DNA of 37,204 nucleotides, from positions 1 to 37,204 of the forward strand of contig CAZBUB010000028.1 in assembly GCA_964494985.1 (NCBI GenBank), given 5' to 3'. The position numbers were made by a program, and so were the translations under genes. The notes beneath the pieces are model-generated. The model saw only the letters and a program-made list of their open reading frames with translations, had not been told where the DNA came from and made no database searches. Within the stretch, counting starts at the first letter, position 1, and every line of letters begins with the position of its first letter. Source of the stretch: CAZBUB01 sp964494985 (GTDB taxonomy: Bacteria; Desulfobacterota; Desulfovibrionia; Desulfovibrionales; Desulfothermaceae). Below, piece by piece: positions 24,345-33,166 of the stretch.

Positions 24345-24884
24345 ATGGAAAAGAAGCTCGCAGGATTGCGTATCGAGTGTGCGCAGGGAGATATCGCGGC
24401 CCAAGGGGATATGAGCGCAGTGGTCAATGCCGCTAATGCCCAGTTGCGGCCAGGCGGTGGAGTTGCCGGGGCCTTGCACCGGGCTGCTGGCCCTGGGCTG
24501 GACGAGGAGTGCCGGCCTTTAGCTCCTATCAAGCCTGGGCAAGCGGTGATCACAGGTGGGCACAATCTGCCTAACAGGTATGTGATCCATTGTTTGGGCC
24601 CAGTCTATGGAGCAGACAAACCAGAAGAGGAGCTTTTGGCTGCCTGCTATAGAAATGCCCTGCAGCTGGCTGAGAAATATCAAATAGACTCAGTGGCCTT
24701 TCCGGCTATCTCCACTGGTGCCTTTGGTTTTCCCCTGCGGCAGGCTGCAGGTGTGGCCTTGCAGACACTAATGGAGCTGGCTCCAAGCTTGAAGCAAGTA
24801 CAGAAGGTGCGTTTCGTGCTGCACAACCAGAAGGATCTTGCTGTATTTCAGGAGATCCTCGAAGATTTATCCGAACAGGGCTAG
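24345..24884 (+). CDS. Macrodomain protein (ADP-ribose-binding, YmdB-like)
   Basis: A 179-aa single-domain protein of the macro fold. The ADP-ribose pocket motifs are present: QGDI, VVNAANAQLRPGGGVAGALHRAAG and SVAFPAISTGAFGFP. Close relatives such as YmdB hydrolyse O-acetyl-ADP-ribose and remove ADP-ribose from proteins, and this is the likely activity. AGGAGG lies before the ATG. It follows the hydrolase by 17 bases, so the two are probably cotranscribed. The nearby kinase gene is on the same strand, but a functional link is unproven. Confidence 0.95.
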   Translation: MEKKLAGLRIECAQGDIAAQGDMSAVVNAANAQLRPGGGVAGALHRAAGPGLDEECRPLAPIKPGQAVITGGHNLPNRYVIHCLGPVYGADKPEEELLAACYRNALQLAEKYQIDSVAFPAISTGAFGFPLRQAAGVALQTLMELAPSLKQVQKVRFVLHNQKDLAVFQEILEDLSEQG

Positions 24885-24916
24885 CAGCCTGCAGGGCTGT
24901 TTGTTCCTTGTATTTT

Positions 24917-24976
24917 CGCTGTCAAAGGCTGTTTGACCCAGTGCATGGTCTGCGGCTAGATTGACAGCGTTTTTTA
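24917..24976 (+). terminator. Intrinsic terminator with a branched stem
   Basis: CGCTGTCAA (24917-24925) pairs perfectly with TTGACAGCG (24961-24969), followed by TTTTTTATTT. The 35-base loop contains a smaller GACC/GGTC hairpin. It closes the kinase-hydrolase-macrodomain group. Confidence 0.75.
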
Positions 24977-25134
24977 TTTCGTATGAATTGTCTATTGTCG
25001 AACTAGGCTATGATCAGGTAAGGATTTCCAGGTAAGCAGTCTCTCTATCCTGAACCTGGGATGTTGTTGCAAGATTTGCTAAAGTGGTGCCGGATCAAGT
25101 GAATGAAGGCTTTCAAGCATAAAAGGAGATACGT

Positions 25135-26001
25135 ATGGGGTTGCAGATGGTGGTCCTGGTCAAGCAGGTGCCTGATACCCAGAATATTACTGAACAGGCC
25201 ATGAAGCCGGATGGCACAGTGAATAGGGATGCCCTGCCCGCAATCTTTAACCCAGAGGATCTGCACGCCCTGGAAGAGGCTCTGCGTCTGAAGGATGTGT
25301 ATGGAGGACAGGTGAGCGTGATAAGTATGGGCCCACCCAAGGCTCTGGAAGTTTTAAGGGAAAGCCTGTACAGGGGCGCTGACGAAGCTGTGCTGCTTTC
25401 AGACAGAGTCTTTGCGGGAGCGGATACTTTGGCTACATCCTATGCCTTGCAGTGCGCGGTGCAAAAAATAGGGGATTTTGATCTGGTCTTGTGTGGCAGG
25501 CAGGCTATTGACGGGGATACAGCCCAGGTGGGCCCCCAGGTGGCGGAAAAACTGGGGATCAATCAAATGACCAGTGTCTGTAAGGTCTCCGGCTTGGAAG
25601 GGGAGGAAATTCTTGTCTGGCGCTCCACAGATCTGGGCTACGAGCAGGTTAAAAGCGGGCTGCCCGTGCTGCTTACAGTGACTGCAGAGGCCAATGAGCC
25701 TAGACCGCCTAGCGCAAAAAGGGTTATGGCCTATAAGAACGTGCTTTGTGCAGAGCAGGAGTCCTATGAGCAGAGCTATCTGGACCAAAGCTGCGCCAGT
25801 ACGGCAATGTTCATCAGGCAATGGAACGCGGAGTCCATTGGCGCGGATATAGCAAGGTGTGGGTTAAAGGGTTCCTGGACTCAGGTCAAAAAGATCGAGA
25901 ACGTGGTCCTTTCCGCCAGTGAGGCCAAGCAGATAGAGCCCACAGAGCAGGGGGTGTTCGATCTTATCAGGGAACTGAAACAGGAGCATATCATAGGATA
26001 A
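25135..26001 (+). CDS. etfB: Electron transfer flavoprotein beta subunit
   Basis: A 288-aa subunit that, with EtfA, takes electrons from acyl-CoA dehydrogenases. The start MGLQMVVLVKQVPDT is typical of the family, as are GRQAIDGDTAQVGPQVAE, the AMP-site region, and VWRSTDLGYEQVKSGLPVLLTV. AAAAGGAGAT lies before the ATG. The etfA gene follows after 9 bases and an acyl-CoA dehydrogenase after that, so the set forms one electron-transfer module. The sequence alone does not separate a bifurcating from an ordinary ETF. Confidence 0.97.
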   Translation: MGLQMVVLVKQVPDTQNITEQAMKPDGTVNRDALPAIFNPEDLHALEEALRLKDVYGGQVSVISMGPPKALEVLRESLYRGADEAVLLSDRVFAGADTLATSYALQCAVQKIGDFDLVLCGRQAIDGDTAQVGPQVAEKLGINQMTSVCKVSGLEGEEILVWRSTDLGYEQVKSGLPVLLTVTAEANEPRPPSAKRVMAYKNVLCAEQESYEQSYLDQSCASTAMFIRQWNAESIGADIARCGLKGSWTQVKKIENVVLSASEAKQIEPTEQGVFDLIRELKQEHIIG

Positions 26002-26010
26002 GGGGGAGCA

Positions 26011-27024
26011 ATGCATTCTGAGCAGAATGTCATGGTTTTTGTAGAGCAGTATGAAAACCGCATCGCTGATGTGAGCAGGGAGCTTTTGTCCAAGGCCAGG
26101 GAATTGGCAGACCAGCTCGGAGGTGAAGTCCAGGCAGGAGCCCTGGGAGATTCAGGTTTGGGAGCAGAGCTCTCTGCTCTAGGCAGCTTTGGTTGTGATC
26201 GGGTCTTTTATATGCAGGACCAGAGGTTGGCCAGATATAGCAGTGTGCCCTATGCCCGTGGTCTATGCAGGATTGTTCAGGAATTTAGCCCCAGATTCCT
26301 GCTTTTTGGAGCCAGTACTCTGGGCCGGGATCTGGCGCCCAGGGTGGCTTCTCAGCTGCGCTGTGGCCTGACTGCTGACTGCACAGATCTGCAGATTGGG
26401 GAGCATAAGTCTAAGGGTACTGTATACAAGGATATCTTGCTGCAGATCAGGCCGGCTTTCGGGGGCAATATTATAGCCACTATTGTCTCCCCTGAAAGCA
26501 GGCCCAGCATGGCCACAGTCAGGGAAGGAGTGATGAAAAAACACAAGCTGCCTGGGGATCCCCAGGCAGAAGTGATAGAGGTCCCCAGTAATATAAGGGA
26601 TGAGGATCTCCTGACCCAGATTCTGGCAGTTGAGAAAGTGGAAAAGGCTGTGGATCTGAAGGCAGCAAAAATTATTGTTTCTGCTGGGATGGGGGCCTCA
26701 AGCCCGGAGTCCCTGCAACTTGTTAAGGAACTGGCCCAGGTCTTGGGCGGTGCTGTGGGCGCTTCCAGACCTGTGGTAGATGGCGGATATCTGGGCAAGG
26801 AGCACCAGGTAGGCCAGACAGGGACCACGGTGCGGCCAAATCTGTATATCGCCTGTGGTATTTCGGGACAGATCCAGCACAGGGCTGGTATTACTGAGGC
26901 GCACAGGATAATTGCTATCAACAAAGACCCCCAGGCCCCCATCTTTGAATGCGCCCATTATGCCATTGTGGGCGACGTGAATGAAGTCCTGCCCAAGATG
27001 ATCAAGGCCTACAAGGAAGTTTGA
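26011..27024 (+). CDS. etfA: Electron transfer flavoprotein alpha subunit
   Basis: A 337-aa partner of EtfB that carries the FAD. The C-terminal FAD domain is complete: AKIIVSAGMGASSPES, GASRPVVDGGYLG, EHQVGQTGTTVRPNLYIA, CGISGQIQHRAG and IIAINKDPQAPIFECAHY. It starts 9 bases after etfB with a GGGGGAGC ribosome site. It is followed by a 170-base gap before the dehydrogenase gene. No 4Fe-4S extension is present, so the protein belongs to the plain EtfA type. Confidence 0.97.
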   Translation: MHSEQNVMVFVEQYENRIADVSRELLSKARELADQLGGEVQAGALGDSGLGAELSALGSFGCDRVFYMQDQRLARYSSVPYARGLCRIVQEFSPRFLLFGASTLGRDLAPRVASQLRCGLTADCTDLQIGEHKSKGTVYKDILLQIRPAFGGNIIATIVSPESRPSMATVREGVMKKHKLPGDPQAEVIEVPSNIRDEDLLTQILAVEKVEKAVDLKAAKIIVSAGMGASSPESLQLVKELAQVLGGAVGASRPVVDGGYLGKEHQVGQTGTTVRPNLYIACGISGQIQHRAGITEAHRIIAINKDPQAPIFECAHYAIVGDVNEVLPKMIKAYKEV

Positions 27025-27135
27025 TTGTACCCTTTCCATGCTTGGTTGTCTGCATCAAGGACAGGGGGTGTTGGCTTGAGCCCTATTGAAGCACCTGGAG
27101 ACCTACAGTTCCTAGATGGCGGGAGAGCCAGGCAG

Positions 27136-27169
27136 TTGGTTACATTGTGGATCTTGAGCTATGCTCAAG
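27136..27169 (+). promoter_or_regulatory. Possible promoter with palindromic operator before the acyl-CoA dehydrogenase
   Basis: TTGGTT (27136-27141) and TATGCT (27160-27165) are 18 bases apart. The perfect dyad CTTGAGC-TAT-GCTCAAG (27153-27169) covers the -10 element, 25 bases before the start codon at 27195. It could be a repressor site or a leader hairpin. Confidence 0.4.
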
Positions 27170-27194
27170 GGGTTACATCGCAAAGGAGGCGAAA

Positions 27195-28916
27195 TTGACA
27201 AACTATTACCTGGATAACAAAGATATACTCTTTCATCTGCAGCACATGGACCTCTCCCGGGTAGTCTCCCTGAAAGAGGATGACTTTGCGGAAAAGGAGG
27301 AGTTTGCCCACGCCCCCCAGGATCTGGATGATGCCCTGGATAACTATCAACGGGTGCTGGAGATCGTGGGGGATATAGCTGGGGAGTACATCGCGCCCAG
27401 GGCCAGGGAGGTGGATAGGCAAGGGGCCAGGCTTGAAGGCGGGGAAGTTTACTATGCTCCAGGCACCAGGCAGGCATTGGATCGTCTGGCCCAGGCGGAC
27501 CTGATGGGCTTTACCCTGCCCAGGCGTTTTGGCGGCATCAATATGCCCAAGACCGTGTACTCCATGGCCATAGAGATTATTTCCAGGGCTGATGCAGCCC
27601 TGATGAACCTCTTTGGTCTGCAGGAGATTGCAGATACCATAAACAAGTTCGGTTCAGAAGAGCAAAAAAAGAAGTATCTGCCCAAGTTCGCTGCAGGCAA
27701 GACCAGTGGCGCCATGGCTTTGACCGAGCCGGATGCTGGATCAGATCTGCAGTCTATTATGCTTCGGGCAAAACAGGGCAGTGACGGATATTGGTATCTC
27801 AATGGAGTCAAGAGGTTTATTACCAATGGCTGCGCAGATGTGAGTTTGGTGTTGGCCAGATCAGAGCCTGGATCCACAGGGGGCAGAGGGCTTACCCTTT
27901 TTCTGTATGAGCGCGAGCAGGGCTTGAAGATCAGGCGGATAGAGGAAAAGCTGGGTATCCATGGCTCTCCTACCTGTGAGTTGCAGTTCAACAATGCCCG
28001 GGCCGAGCTTTTAGGCAGGCGCAAAATGGGCCTGGTGCGCTATACCCTGTCTTTGATGAATGGAGCCAGGCTGGGAGTGGCGGCCCAAGCCCTGGGTATT
28101 GCAGAGGCTGCCTACAGGGAAGCAGACAGCTATGCCAGTCACAGGCAGCAGTTCAGGCGATCTATCCGAGATTTTGCAGCTGTGTCTGAGATGCTGACCC
28201 TGATGCGAGTCAGGATAGAGGCTGCCAGATCCTTGCTCTATGAGACCTCGCGGATTGTGGATGTGGCAGAGGGTCTGGAGGCCAGGCTGGAGAATCAGCC
28301 AGAGAAAAAGGGAGAGCTTAAGGAGGAGCTGCGGCGGTATACAAAATATGCTTCCCTGTTCACTCCTTTGGTTAAGATCTACGCTACTGAGCTGGCCAAT
28401 CAGGTATGTTATGACGCCATTCAGGTGCACGGGGGTACTGGTTATACCAGGGAGTTCGATGTGGAGCGCTTCTATCGGGACGCACGCATCACGAACATCT
28501 ATGAAGGAACGACCCAACTGCAGGTGGTGGCAGCCATTGGAGGAGTGATCACTGGCGAGGTCTTTTCCAGGCTCAATGATTACGAAGGGGAATACGACCT
28601 TGGGCAGCTGCAAGGAGAGTATGCCCAAGCCCAGCAGCTCAGGGCCTATTTGGAGTCAGCAGTGGGGCACGTGAAAGGCAAAAAGGATCCTGCCATCCAG
28701 GAGTTCCATGCCGGTAGGCTAGTGGACATGGCCCTGGAGGTGATCTTAGGCTATCTATTGTGCATTGATGCCCTGTATTCGGAGAGGAAGAAGAAGGTCG
28801 CAGGCATATTTCTCTCCAGGGCCATGCCCAGGGTCAGGGAGAATTTGAGCTATATCCTGGATGAGAACTATCAGGTTATGGAGAACAAGGATCTGGTGTT
28901 GGACACTTCTGAATAG
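27195..28916 (+). CDS. Acyl-CoA dehydrogenase
   Basis: A 573-aa flavoenzyme that oxidises an acyl-CoA to the enoyl-CoA and passes electrons to ETF. The start is TTG at 27195: AAAGGAGG lies 5 bases upstream, and the protein then begins TNYYLDNKDILFHL as its relatives do. The frame also opens at GTG 27147, but that has no such site. Family blocks include MALTEPDAGSDLQSI, GVKRFITNGC, and ANQVCYDAIQVHGGTGYTRE. The catalytic base is Glu in IYEGTTQLQ. It follows etfBA on the same strand and forms the substrate end of that module. The chain length preferred cannot be read here. Confidence 0.95.
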   Translation: MTNYYLDNKDILFHLQHMDLSRVVSLKEDDFAEKEEFAHAPQDLDDALDNYQRVLEIVGDIAGEYIAPRAREVDRQGARLEGGEVYYAPGTRQALDRLAQADLMGFTLPRRFGGINMPKTVYSMAIEIISRADAALMNLFGLQEIADTINKFGSEEQKKKYLPKFAAGKTSGAMALTEPDAGSDLQSIMLRAKQGSDGYWYLNGVKRFITNGCADVSLVLARSEPGSTGGRGLTLFLYEREQGLKIRRIEEKLGIHGSPTCELQFNNARAELLGRRKMGLVRYTLSLMNGARLGVAAQALGIAEAAYREADSYASHRQQFRRSIRDFAAVSEMLTLMRVRIEAARSLLYETSRIVDVAEGLEARLENQPEKKGELKEELRRYTKYASLFTPLVKIYATELANQVCYDAIQVHGGTGYTREFDVERFYRDARITNIYEGTTQLQVVAAIGGVITGEVFSRLNDYEGEYDLGQLQGEYAQAQQLRAYLESAVGHVKGKKDPAIQEFHAGRLVDMALEVILGYLLCIDALYSERKKKVAGIFLSRAMPRVRENLSYILDENYQVMENKDLVLDTSE

Positions 28917-28919
28917 GGT

Positions 28920-29624
28920 TTAGGTCTGGGTTGGATCCTTGTCCAGGACATACAGGGACAGCGCAGTCTGGAGCAAGGGTTGATGCATAAGCACTTGCCC
29001 GGGCCATTGGGAGATCAGGGCTTGCAGCCCGCCTTTGCGCAGGAAATCCCTGGAGGCCTGGAAGTGCCGCTTGCCAGCCAGACGTTCGATGATTGAGATG
29101 CCGCAATGGATGATCCTGCTCGCTGGAGAGCCAGGGGGCTCAAAATCAAGGATGAACAGACGGCCCCAAGGCTTTAAAAGCCTGGCCGCTTCTGTCAGGA
29201 CAGGCAGCCTGGAGGCTGGAGGCATTTCGTGCAAGGCCAGGCACAGGATGAGGCCGTCAAAGCTGGAGGCAGGGAAAGGTGAAGCCCAGGCCTGGGCCAA
29301 GACAAAGGAAGAGGATGCAGGACTCAGTTTGCTGGCCATGCGCAGCATGGCCCAGGAACAGTCTAGCCCGAGACACTCCAGGCCTTGTTGCTCTAAAAGA
29401 CGGCATTGTCTGCCTGTGCCGCAGCCTAAATCCAGAATGTTGCTGCAGCCAGCCTCTAAAACAGCGTGTTGAAGCCTGCGCCTGAGGATATCCAGGATGG
29501 GATCCGCAAACAAGGCATACAAAGGTGCCTGCAGATAGTAAGGGTCTCGCCTCTTGGGATTAGGCAGATCTCGCAAGGTTACGCGCATAACAGGATACAC
29601 CCAGGGCCGGGTGCTCGTAGGCAT
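28920..29624 (-). CDS. Class I SAM-dependent methyltransferase
   Basis: A 234-aa cytoplasmic enzyme of the UbiE/Methyltransf_11 kind. Motif I is ILDLGCGTG, followed by a GLDCSWAML acidic loop and the LHEMPP and LLKPWGRLFILDFEPPG strands of the Rossmann core. The substrate is unknown. An internal ATG at 29588 (MRVTLRDLP) is an alternative start, and neither has a clear ribosome site. The stop is 3 bases from that of the acyl-CoA dehydrogenase, so the two genes meet tail to tail with no room for a terminator. Confidence 0.88.
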   Translation of the reverse strand: MPTSTRPWVYPVMRVTLRDLPNPKRRDPYYLQAPLYALFADPILDILRRRLQHAVLEAGCSNILDLGCGTGRQCRLLEQQGLECLGLDCSWAMLRMASKLSPASSSFVLAQAWASPFPASSFDGLILCLALHEMPPASRLPVLTEAARLLKPWGRLFILDFEPPGSPASRIIHCGISIIERLAGKRHFQASRDFLRKGGLQALISQWPGQVLMHQPLLQTALSLYVLDKDPTQT

Positions 29625-29792
29625 TCAGGTACATGGCTCGTCAGAAGTCATAGGCTCTAGGTGTATCTCTGTGTACAGGAACTGCCTATTAAGCTTTAAA
29701 CTTGAGCAGTTTCAAAAGCTGCAGCTTCTCAGTGCCTCTTTGGTTTTGCTACGTGCTGACAGCCCCCTGAACGCTTACAATGCAAGCACCCG

Positions 29793-29832
29793 ATCCTGTT
29801 TGTCCACCAGTTGTCCCAAAGACAGGATTTTT
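29793..29832 (+). terminator. Possible plus-strand hairpin with T tract
   Basis: ATCCTGT (29793-29799) pairs with ACAGGAT (29822-29828) around a 22-base loop and is followed by TTTTT. No plus-strand gene ends nearby, so it may be chance or serve an antisense transcript. Confidence 0.3.
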
Positions 29833-29855
29833 AAGGCCCTGCACACAATAAAATG

Positions 29856-30260
29856 CTAGACGTTTTTGCGCCTTTTCCAGAGTTGCATTTCCTGCATCTT
29901 CTTGCGTCTTTCCCTAGCCAAGGACTTGGCTATCAAAGCAGTACCCTTTTTGTAGCCCCACTTTGCTTTGTATTCTGTTGGAGTGAGACCATGTGTAGCC
30001 AAGTGCCTTTTGGTCAGCACCTTAAAAGTCTTGCCGCATTCAAGGCAGATAACTGATTTTTCCCGGATGGCCTTTTTGGGATCGACAAATGGTTCCTGTT
30101 GTTTTTGTTCGGATTTCTCTTCTTCGCTACGTTCCTCAAGCAACTCCTTAAGCTGCTGGGAAAGCTTTTGCACCATGGAGGTGATCTCTTCCTCACTCAT
30201 GTTGCGCACACTTGCCTGAGCTTTAACAATGTCCAATGCTTCCTGCACATAAGATTCCAT
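29856..30260 (-). CDS. MucR/Ros-family zinc-finger transcriptional regulator
   Basis: A 134-aa DNA-binding protein. The N-terminal half is helical and charged, a likely oligomerisation region. The C-terminal half holds the single prokaryotic zinc finger: C72-x2-C75-x10-H86-x3-H90 in CLECGKTFKVLTKRHLATH, followed by LTPTEYKAKWGY and a basic tail. Relatives bind AT-rich DNA at many promoters and usually repress their own gene. AGGAGA lies before the ATG. The AT-rich upstream region at 30300-30360 fits self-regulation, which is inferred. The spacing between the Cys and His pairs is one residue longer than in Agrobacterium Ros. Confidence 0.93.
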   Translation of the reverse strand: MESYVQEALDIVKAQASVRNMSEEEITSMVQKLSQQLKELLEERSEEEKSEQKQQEPFVDPKKAIREKSVICLECGKTFKVLTKRHLATHGLTPTEYKAKWGYKKGTALIAKSLARERRKKMQEMQLWKRRKNV

Positions 30261-30325
30261 AACATATCTCCTTTAGTTTGAAATTTTTGAGACCATAAAT
30301 ACTTGCTGTGATAAAACTCATTCTT

Positions 30326-30353
30326 ACTTTAATATAAAATTTGAAATTGTCAA
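30326..30353 (-). promoter_or_regulatory. Possible promoter of the MucR-type gene
   Basis: On the minus strand TTGACA (30348-30353) is followed 16 bases later by TAAAGT (30326-30331), within AT-rich sequence. The -35 is perfect; the -10 is weak. Confidence 0.4.
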
Positions 30354-30867
30354 ACAAGTACAGAAAAGCTATATAATATTTTTGTTGAAGCCAATGATTG
30401 AGAGGGAAGCAGCAGTTTCAGTAGTCTGTTTCGATGTCCTGGGACATTCCATATCTCTTTTGTGAGACTTAATTATTTCTGTTCAAGGTAAAACGAGTTC
30501 TATAATCTATCGAAGAAGCTTATGCTGTTATGGAAAAGAGGCTATGGTGTGCAGCTTCGCGGACAAAGGAGATTCTAGAGTGTCCAAGATTTGATCAGAG
30601 AAAGGGCCAGTTGACTCAACAACTCTGAGGTCTGAAAAAAGCAAGCATAATCAAGCATGGAAAAGCGAGGAGATGTCAGTTGGTTGTGATCAATTGTTTG
30701 TTATTGGTCCGACTCACAGCCCTGAAAACTGATACCTGTTTTCCATACAAACTGAGAGCCGTATCCTCAGACAATCGCTATCACAAGAGCTCTGCTGCTC
30801 CTTTTTTGTAAGGCCGCATTTATTCACCATCTATTATGCTCGGATTAGCAATACCGAGGAAAAACCC
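30354..30867. other. Non-coding region with no assignable feature
   Basis: About 500 bases with no open frame that has a ribosome site or family likeness. A small dyad AGTTG/CAACT is at about 30610 and GAGC/GCTC before a T run near 30790-30812, both weak. Confidence 0.5.
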
Positions 30868-31133
30868 AAGGTCCGGAGGTTCGGTCTACTGGGCAAAAAA
30901 ACTCGCTCCAAAGAATGCGTAAAGCAAAAGTTTGATATTGGACCTCTTGAACTTCCAGAGGATTATGGTGAACTTTGAGGTTGAAATAGCGTGCACAGTT
31001 TGCTTAACGCATTCTAAATCGCTCAGATCCGGCACCTACTTTTGCAGGCCTATTCGAATCGTTGAAACGAAAAAGTAACAGAAGTAGGTGCCGGAAGCCT
31101 GTGGGCCGACCCCCCGGACCTGGCGAATAGTTA
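30868..31133 (+). repeat. Dispersed inverted-repeat element, copy B
   Basis: It matches copy A at 11391-11438 and 11539-11656 in the same order, starting AAGGTCCG at 30868. Its right terminus CGGACCTGGCGAATAGTTA (31115-31133) is the inverse of copy A's left terminus, with 17 of 19 bases matching. Two internal inverted repeats are intact: AGAATGCGTAAAGCAAA (30912-30928) with TTTGCTTAACGCATTCT (30999-31015), and TCCGGCACCTACTT (31028-31041) with AAGTAGGTGCCGGA (31082-31095). No transposase is encoded. The left outer terminus is degraded. Confidence 0.75.
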
Positions 31134-31435
31134 TGCAGGGCCATTACCTGAAGGTTTTCAAATAACTTGGGATGCACCATCTGCTGGACCAGAAGCAGGC
31201 TGTATGCTAGGTAGAATCCTGTTTGAAGCCAGGTATGCAACAGCAGTAACTGTTCACCAGAGTCACAATACCTGATCCAGCGGCCTCGGCCCCGGGCCCT
31301 GGCCTGACCAGCTTCCAAATTTCGAGCACAGCAGGTGATGAATAATGACTTGTCACAAAGGATCTTTTGGGGACATTCGCCTGAGTAATAGGAACACACA
31401 ATAATGGGCAAGGGTTTAGAAAGGGAGGATAGGAT

Positions 31436-31512
31436 TGGCGCGCCAGGGAGGATTCGAACCCCCGACCTACGGCTTAGAAGGCCGTTGCTCTATCCTCCTG
31501 AGCTACTGGCGC
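31436..31512 (-). tRNA. tRNA-Arg (anticodon UCU)
   Basis: A full 77-base cloverleaf on the minus strand. The acceptor arms are GCGCCAG and CTGGCGC, the discriminator is G and the CCA end is encoded (complement of 31436-31438). The anticodon loop CTTCTAA sits on an ACGGC/GCCGT stem and the T loop is TTCGAAT on GGGGG/CCTCC. UCU reads AGA and, by wobble, AGG, the arginine codons most used in the flanking genes. Confidence 0.97.
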
Positions 31513-31522
31513 GCATGCATTT

Positions 31523-31551
31523 CTTATATAGATCTAAGCTCTTGTGGTCAA
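31523..31551 (-). promoter_or_regulatory. Promoter of tRNA-Arg
   Basis: On the minus strand TTGACC (31546-31551) and TATAAG (31523-31528) have a 17-base spacer, 10 bases before the tRNA 5' end. Confidence 0.7.
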
Positions 31552-31669
31552 GGGAGCTGGGCAAGCAAAGCAGAAATGTGGCCTGGGCAGGCAAATAGGA
31601 GTTCACCAAAAAGCTAAGATGGTCCAAAAAGAATAATTTACTTTGATTACAGAGAGTTAAGGAGGGGTT

Positions 31670-33082
31670 GTGAGTGCGCATTTGTATCAGCTTTTGCCTG
31701 CAGTGGATCGGATTCTGGAAGCTTTCAGCAGGCAGAGGGATCTGGGCCAACTACCCAGGAGTATGCAAAAGGGGTTGGTAAATCAGTACCTGGAGCTTTG
31801 CAGACAAAGGATCAGAGCTGGGGACATCCACAGCCAGGAACAGCTGGCTTGGGAGGTGCTCTGGCCTGAGCTCATGCATTTTGTACGCAAGGCCTCCAGG
31901 CCCAGGTTCAGGCGGGTGATAAACGCTACAGGAGTGGTGGTGCACACCAACCTGGGCAGGTCTTTGTTGGCTGAGGAGGCTCTGGACATGGTAGGCTTGG
32001 TCTGCAGCAGCTACAATAACCTGGAGTTCTCGCTGCAAAGTGGACAAAGGGGAAGCAGATATGAGCTGGTCCAGGATTTGATCTGCGAGCTTTCAGGTGC
32101 AGAGGCAGCGCTGGTGGTGAATAATAATGCAGCCGCAGTGCTTTTGACCCTGGATACTCTGGCCAAGGACAAGGAAGTTGTTGTCTCCAGGGGGCAGCTG
32201 GTGGAGATCGGTGGCTCTTTTCGCATCCCTGAGGTTATGGCCAAGAGCGGGGCAGTACTGCATGAAGTGGGGGCCACCAACCGTACCCATCTGCGGGACT
32301 ATGAACAGGCCATCCACGAGGGCACTGCAGCCTTGCTCAGGGTGCATACCTCAAACTTTCGCATTATTGGTTTCCATAAGGAGGTGAGTTTGGAAGATAT
32401 GGTTGCCCTGGGTAACAGGTATGGTCTCCCTGTATTGGAGGATCTGGGCAGTGGTAACTTCTACAACTTTCCTTCCTGGACCGGCCTGCAGGAGCCCTTG
32501 GTAGGGGATGTGCTCAAGAAAGGAGCTGCGGTGGTCACCTTCAGTGGGGACAAGCTCCTAGGCGGGCCTCAGGCTGGTCTTATCCTGGGCAGCAGGGAAT
32601 ATGTGCAACGTATTCAGAAAAATCCCCTGAACCGAGCTCTGCGCATAGATAAGATGACTTTGGCTGCCCTGGAAGCCACCCTGCGCCTGTACAAGGATCC
32701 TGAGCTGGCAGCCAGGAAAATTCCTACATTGCGCATGATCCTGCGAGAGGAAAAGAGCATTTCTAGTCAGGCCAGACGCTTGGCTGGCAGGCTGAGGAAT
32801 GAGTTGCAAGAGTATTTTCAGGTAGGCACAGTGCAGGGCTATTCCAGGGTGGGGGGCGGGGCCAGCCCGGAGCTGAACCTGCCCACTAGGCTGGTCTATC
32901 TGCGGCCCAGGTCGAGCTTTGGCCTGGAGGATTTCAGACAAGCCCTTTTGGACACGGATCCGCCTCTATTGGGTCGAGTGGAGCAGGACAGCTTTTGTTT
33001 GGATCCTAGGACACTTCTGCCCCAAGACAGGCAGGACCTGCCCAGGGTACTGTTTCAGGCAGCTGAGTCCTGTGCCAACTAG
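31670..33082 (+). CDS. selA: L-seryl-tRNA(Sec) selenium transferase
   Basis: Converts seryl-tRNA(Sec) to selenocysteinyl-tRNA(Sec) using selenophosphate; it is a pyridoxal-phosphate enzyme. The protein is 470 aa, close to the 463 aa of E. coli SelA. The N-terminal tRNA-binding part (LPAVDRILEAFSRQRD) is followed by RRVINATGVVVHTNLGRSLL. The PLP lysine is K295 in TFSGDKLLGGPQAG, the same number as in E. coli. The GTG start at 31670 has AAGGAGG just before it. It implies selenoproteins, such as formate dehydrogenase or hydrogenase, elsewhere in the genome. No selB or selC is in the window. Confidence 0.98.
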   Translation: MSAHLYQLLPAVDRILEAFSRQRDLGQLPRSMQKGLVNQYLELCRQRIRAGDIHSQEQLAWEVLWPELMHFVRKASRPRFRRVINATGVVVHTNLGRSLLAEEALDMVGLVCSSYNNLEFSLQSGQRGSRYELVQDLICELSGAEAALVVNNNAAAVLLTLDTLAKDKEVVVSRGQLVEIGGSFRIPEVMAKSGAVLHEVGATNRTHLRDYEQAIHEGTAALLRVHTSNFRIIGFHKEVSLEDMVALGNRYGLPVLEDLGSGNFYNFPSWTGLQEPLVGDVLKKGAAVVTFSGDKLLGGPQAGLILGSREYVQRIQKNPLNRALRIDKMTLAALEATLRLYKDPELAARKIPTLRMILREEKSISSQARRLAGRLRNELQEYFQVGTVQGYSRVGGGASPELNLPTRLVYLRPRSSFGLEDFRQALLDTDPPLLGRVEQDSFCLDPRTLLPQDRQDLPRVLFQAAESCAN

Positions 33083-33166
33083 TTAAAAACAAAGGTAACA
33101 ATTTATCACCTACTGGAAATAAAAAATGCAATCCAAGGCAAAAAACTGCAAAGGGGCAAGGAGGAT

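Noticed and set aside
31004..31411. 135-codon minus-strand open frame over copy B of the repeat
   Set aside because: It runs through the repeat's inverted arms, has runs of Leu from a poly-purine complement and no recognisable domain; read as chance.
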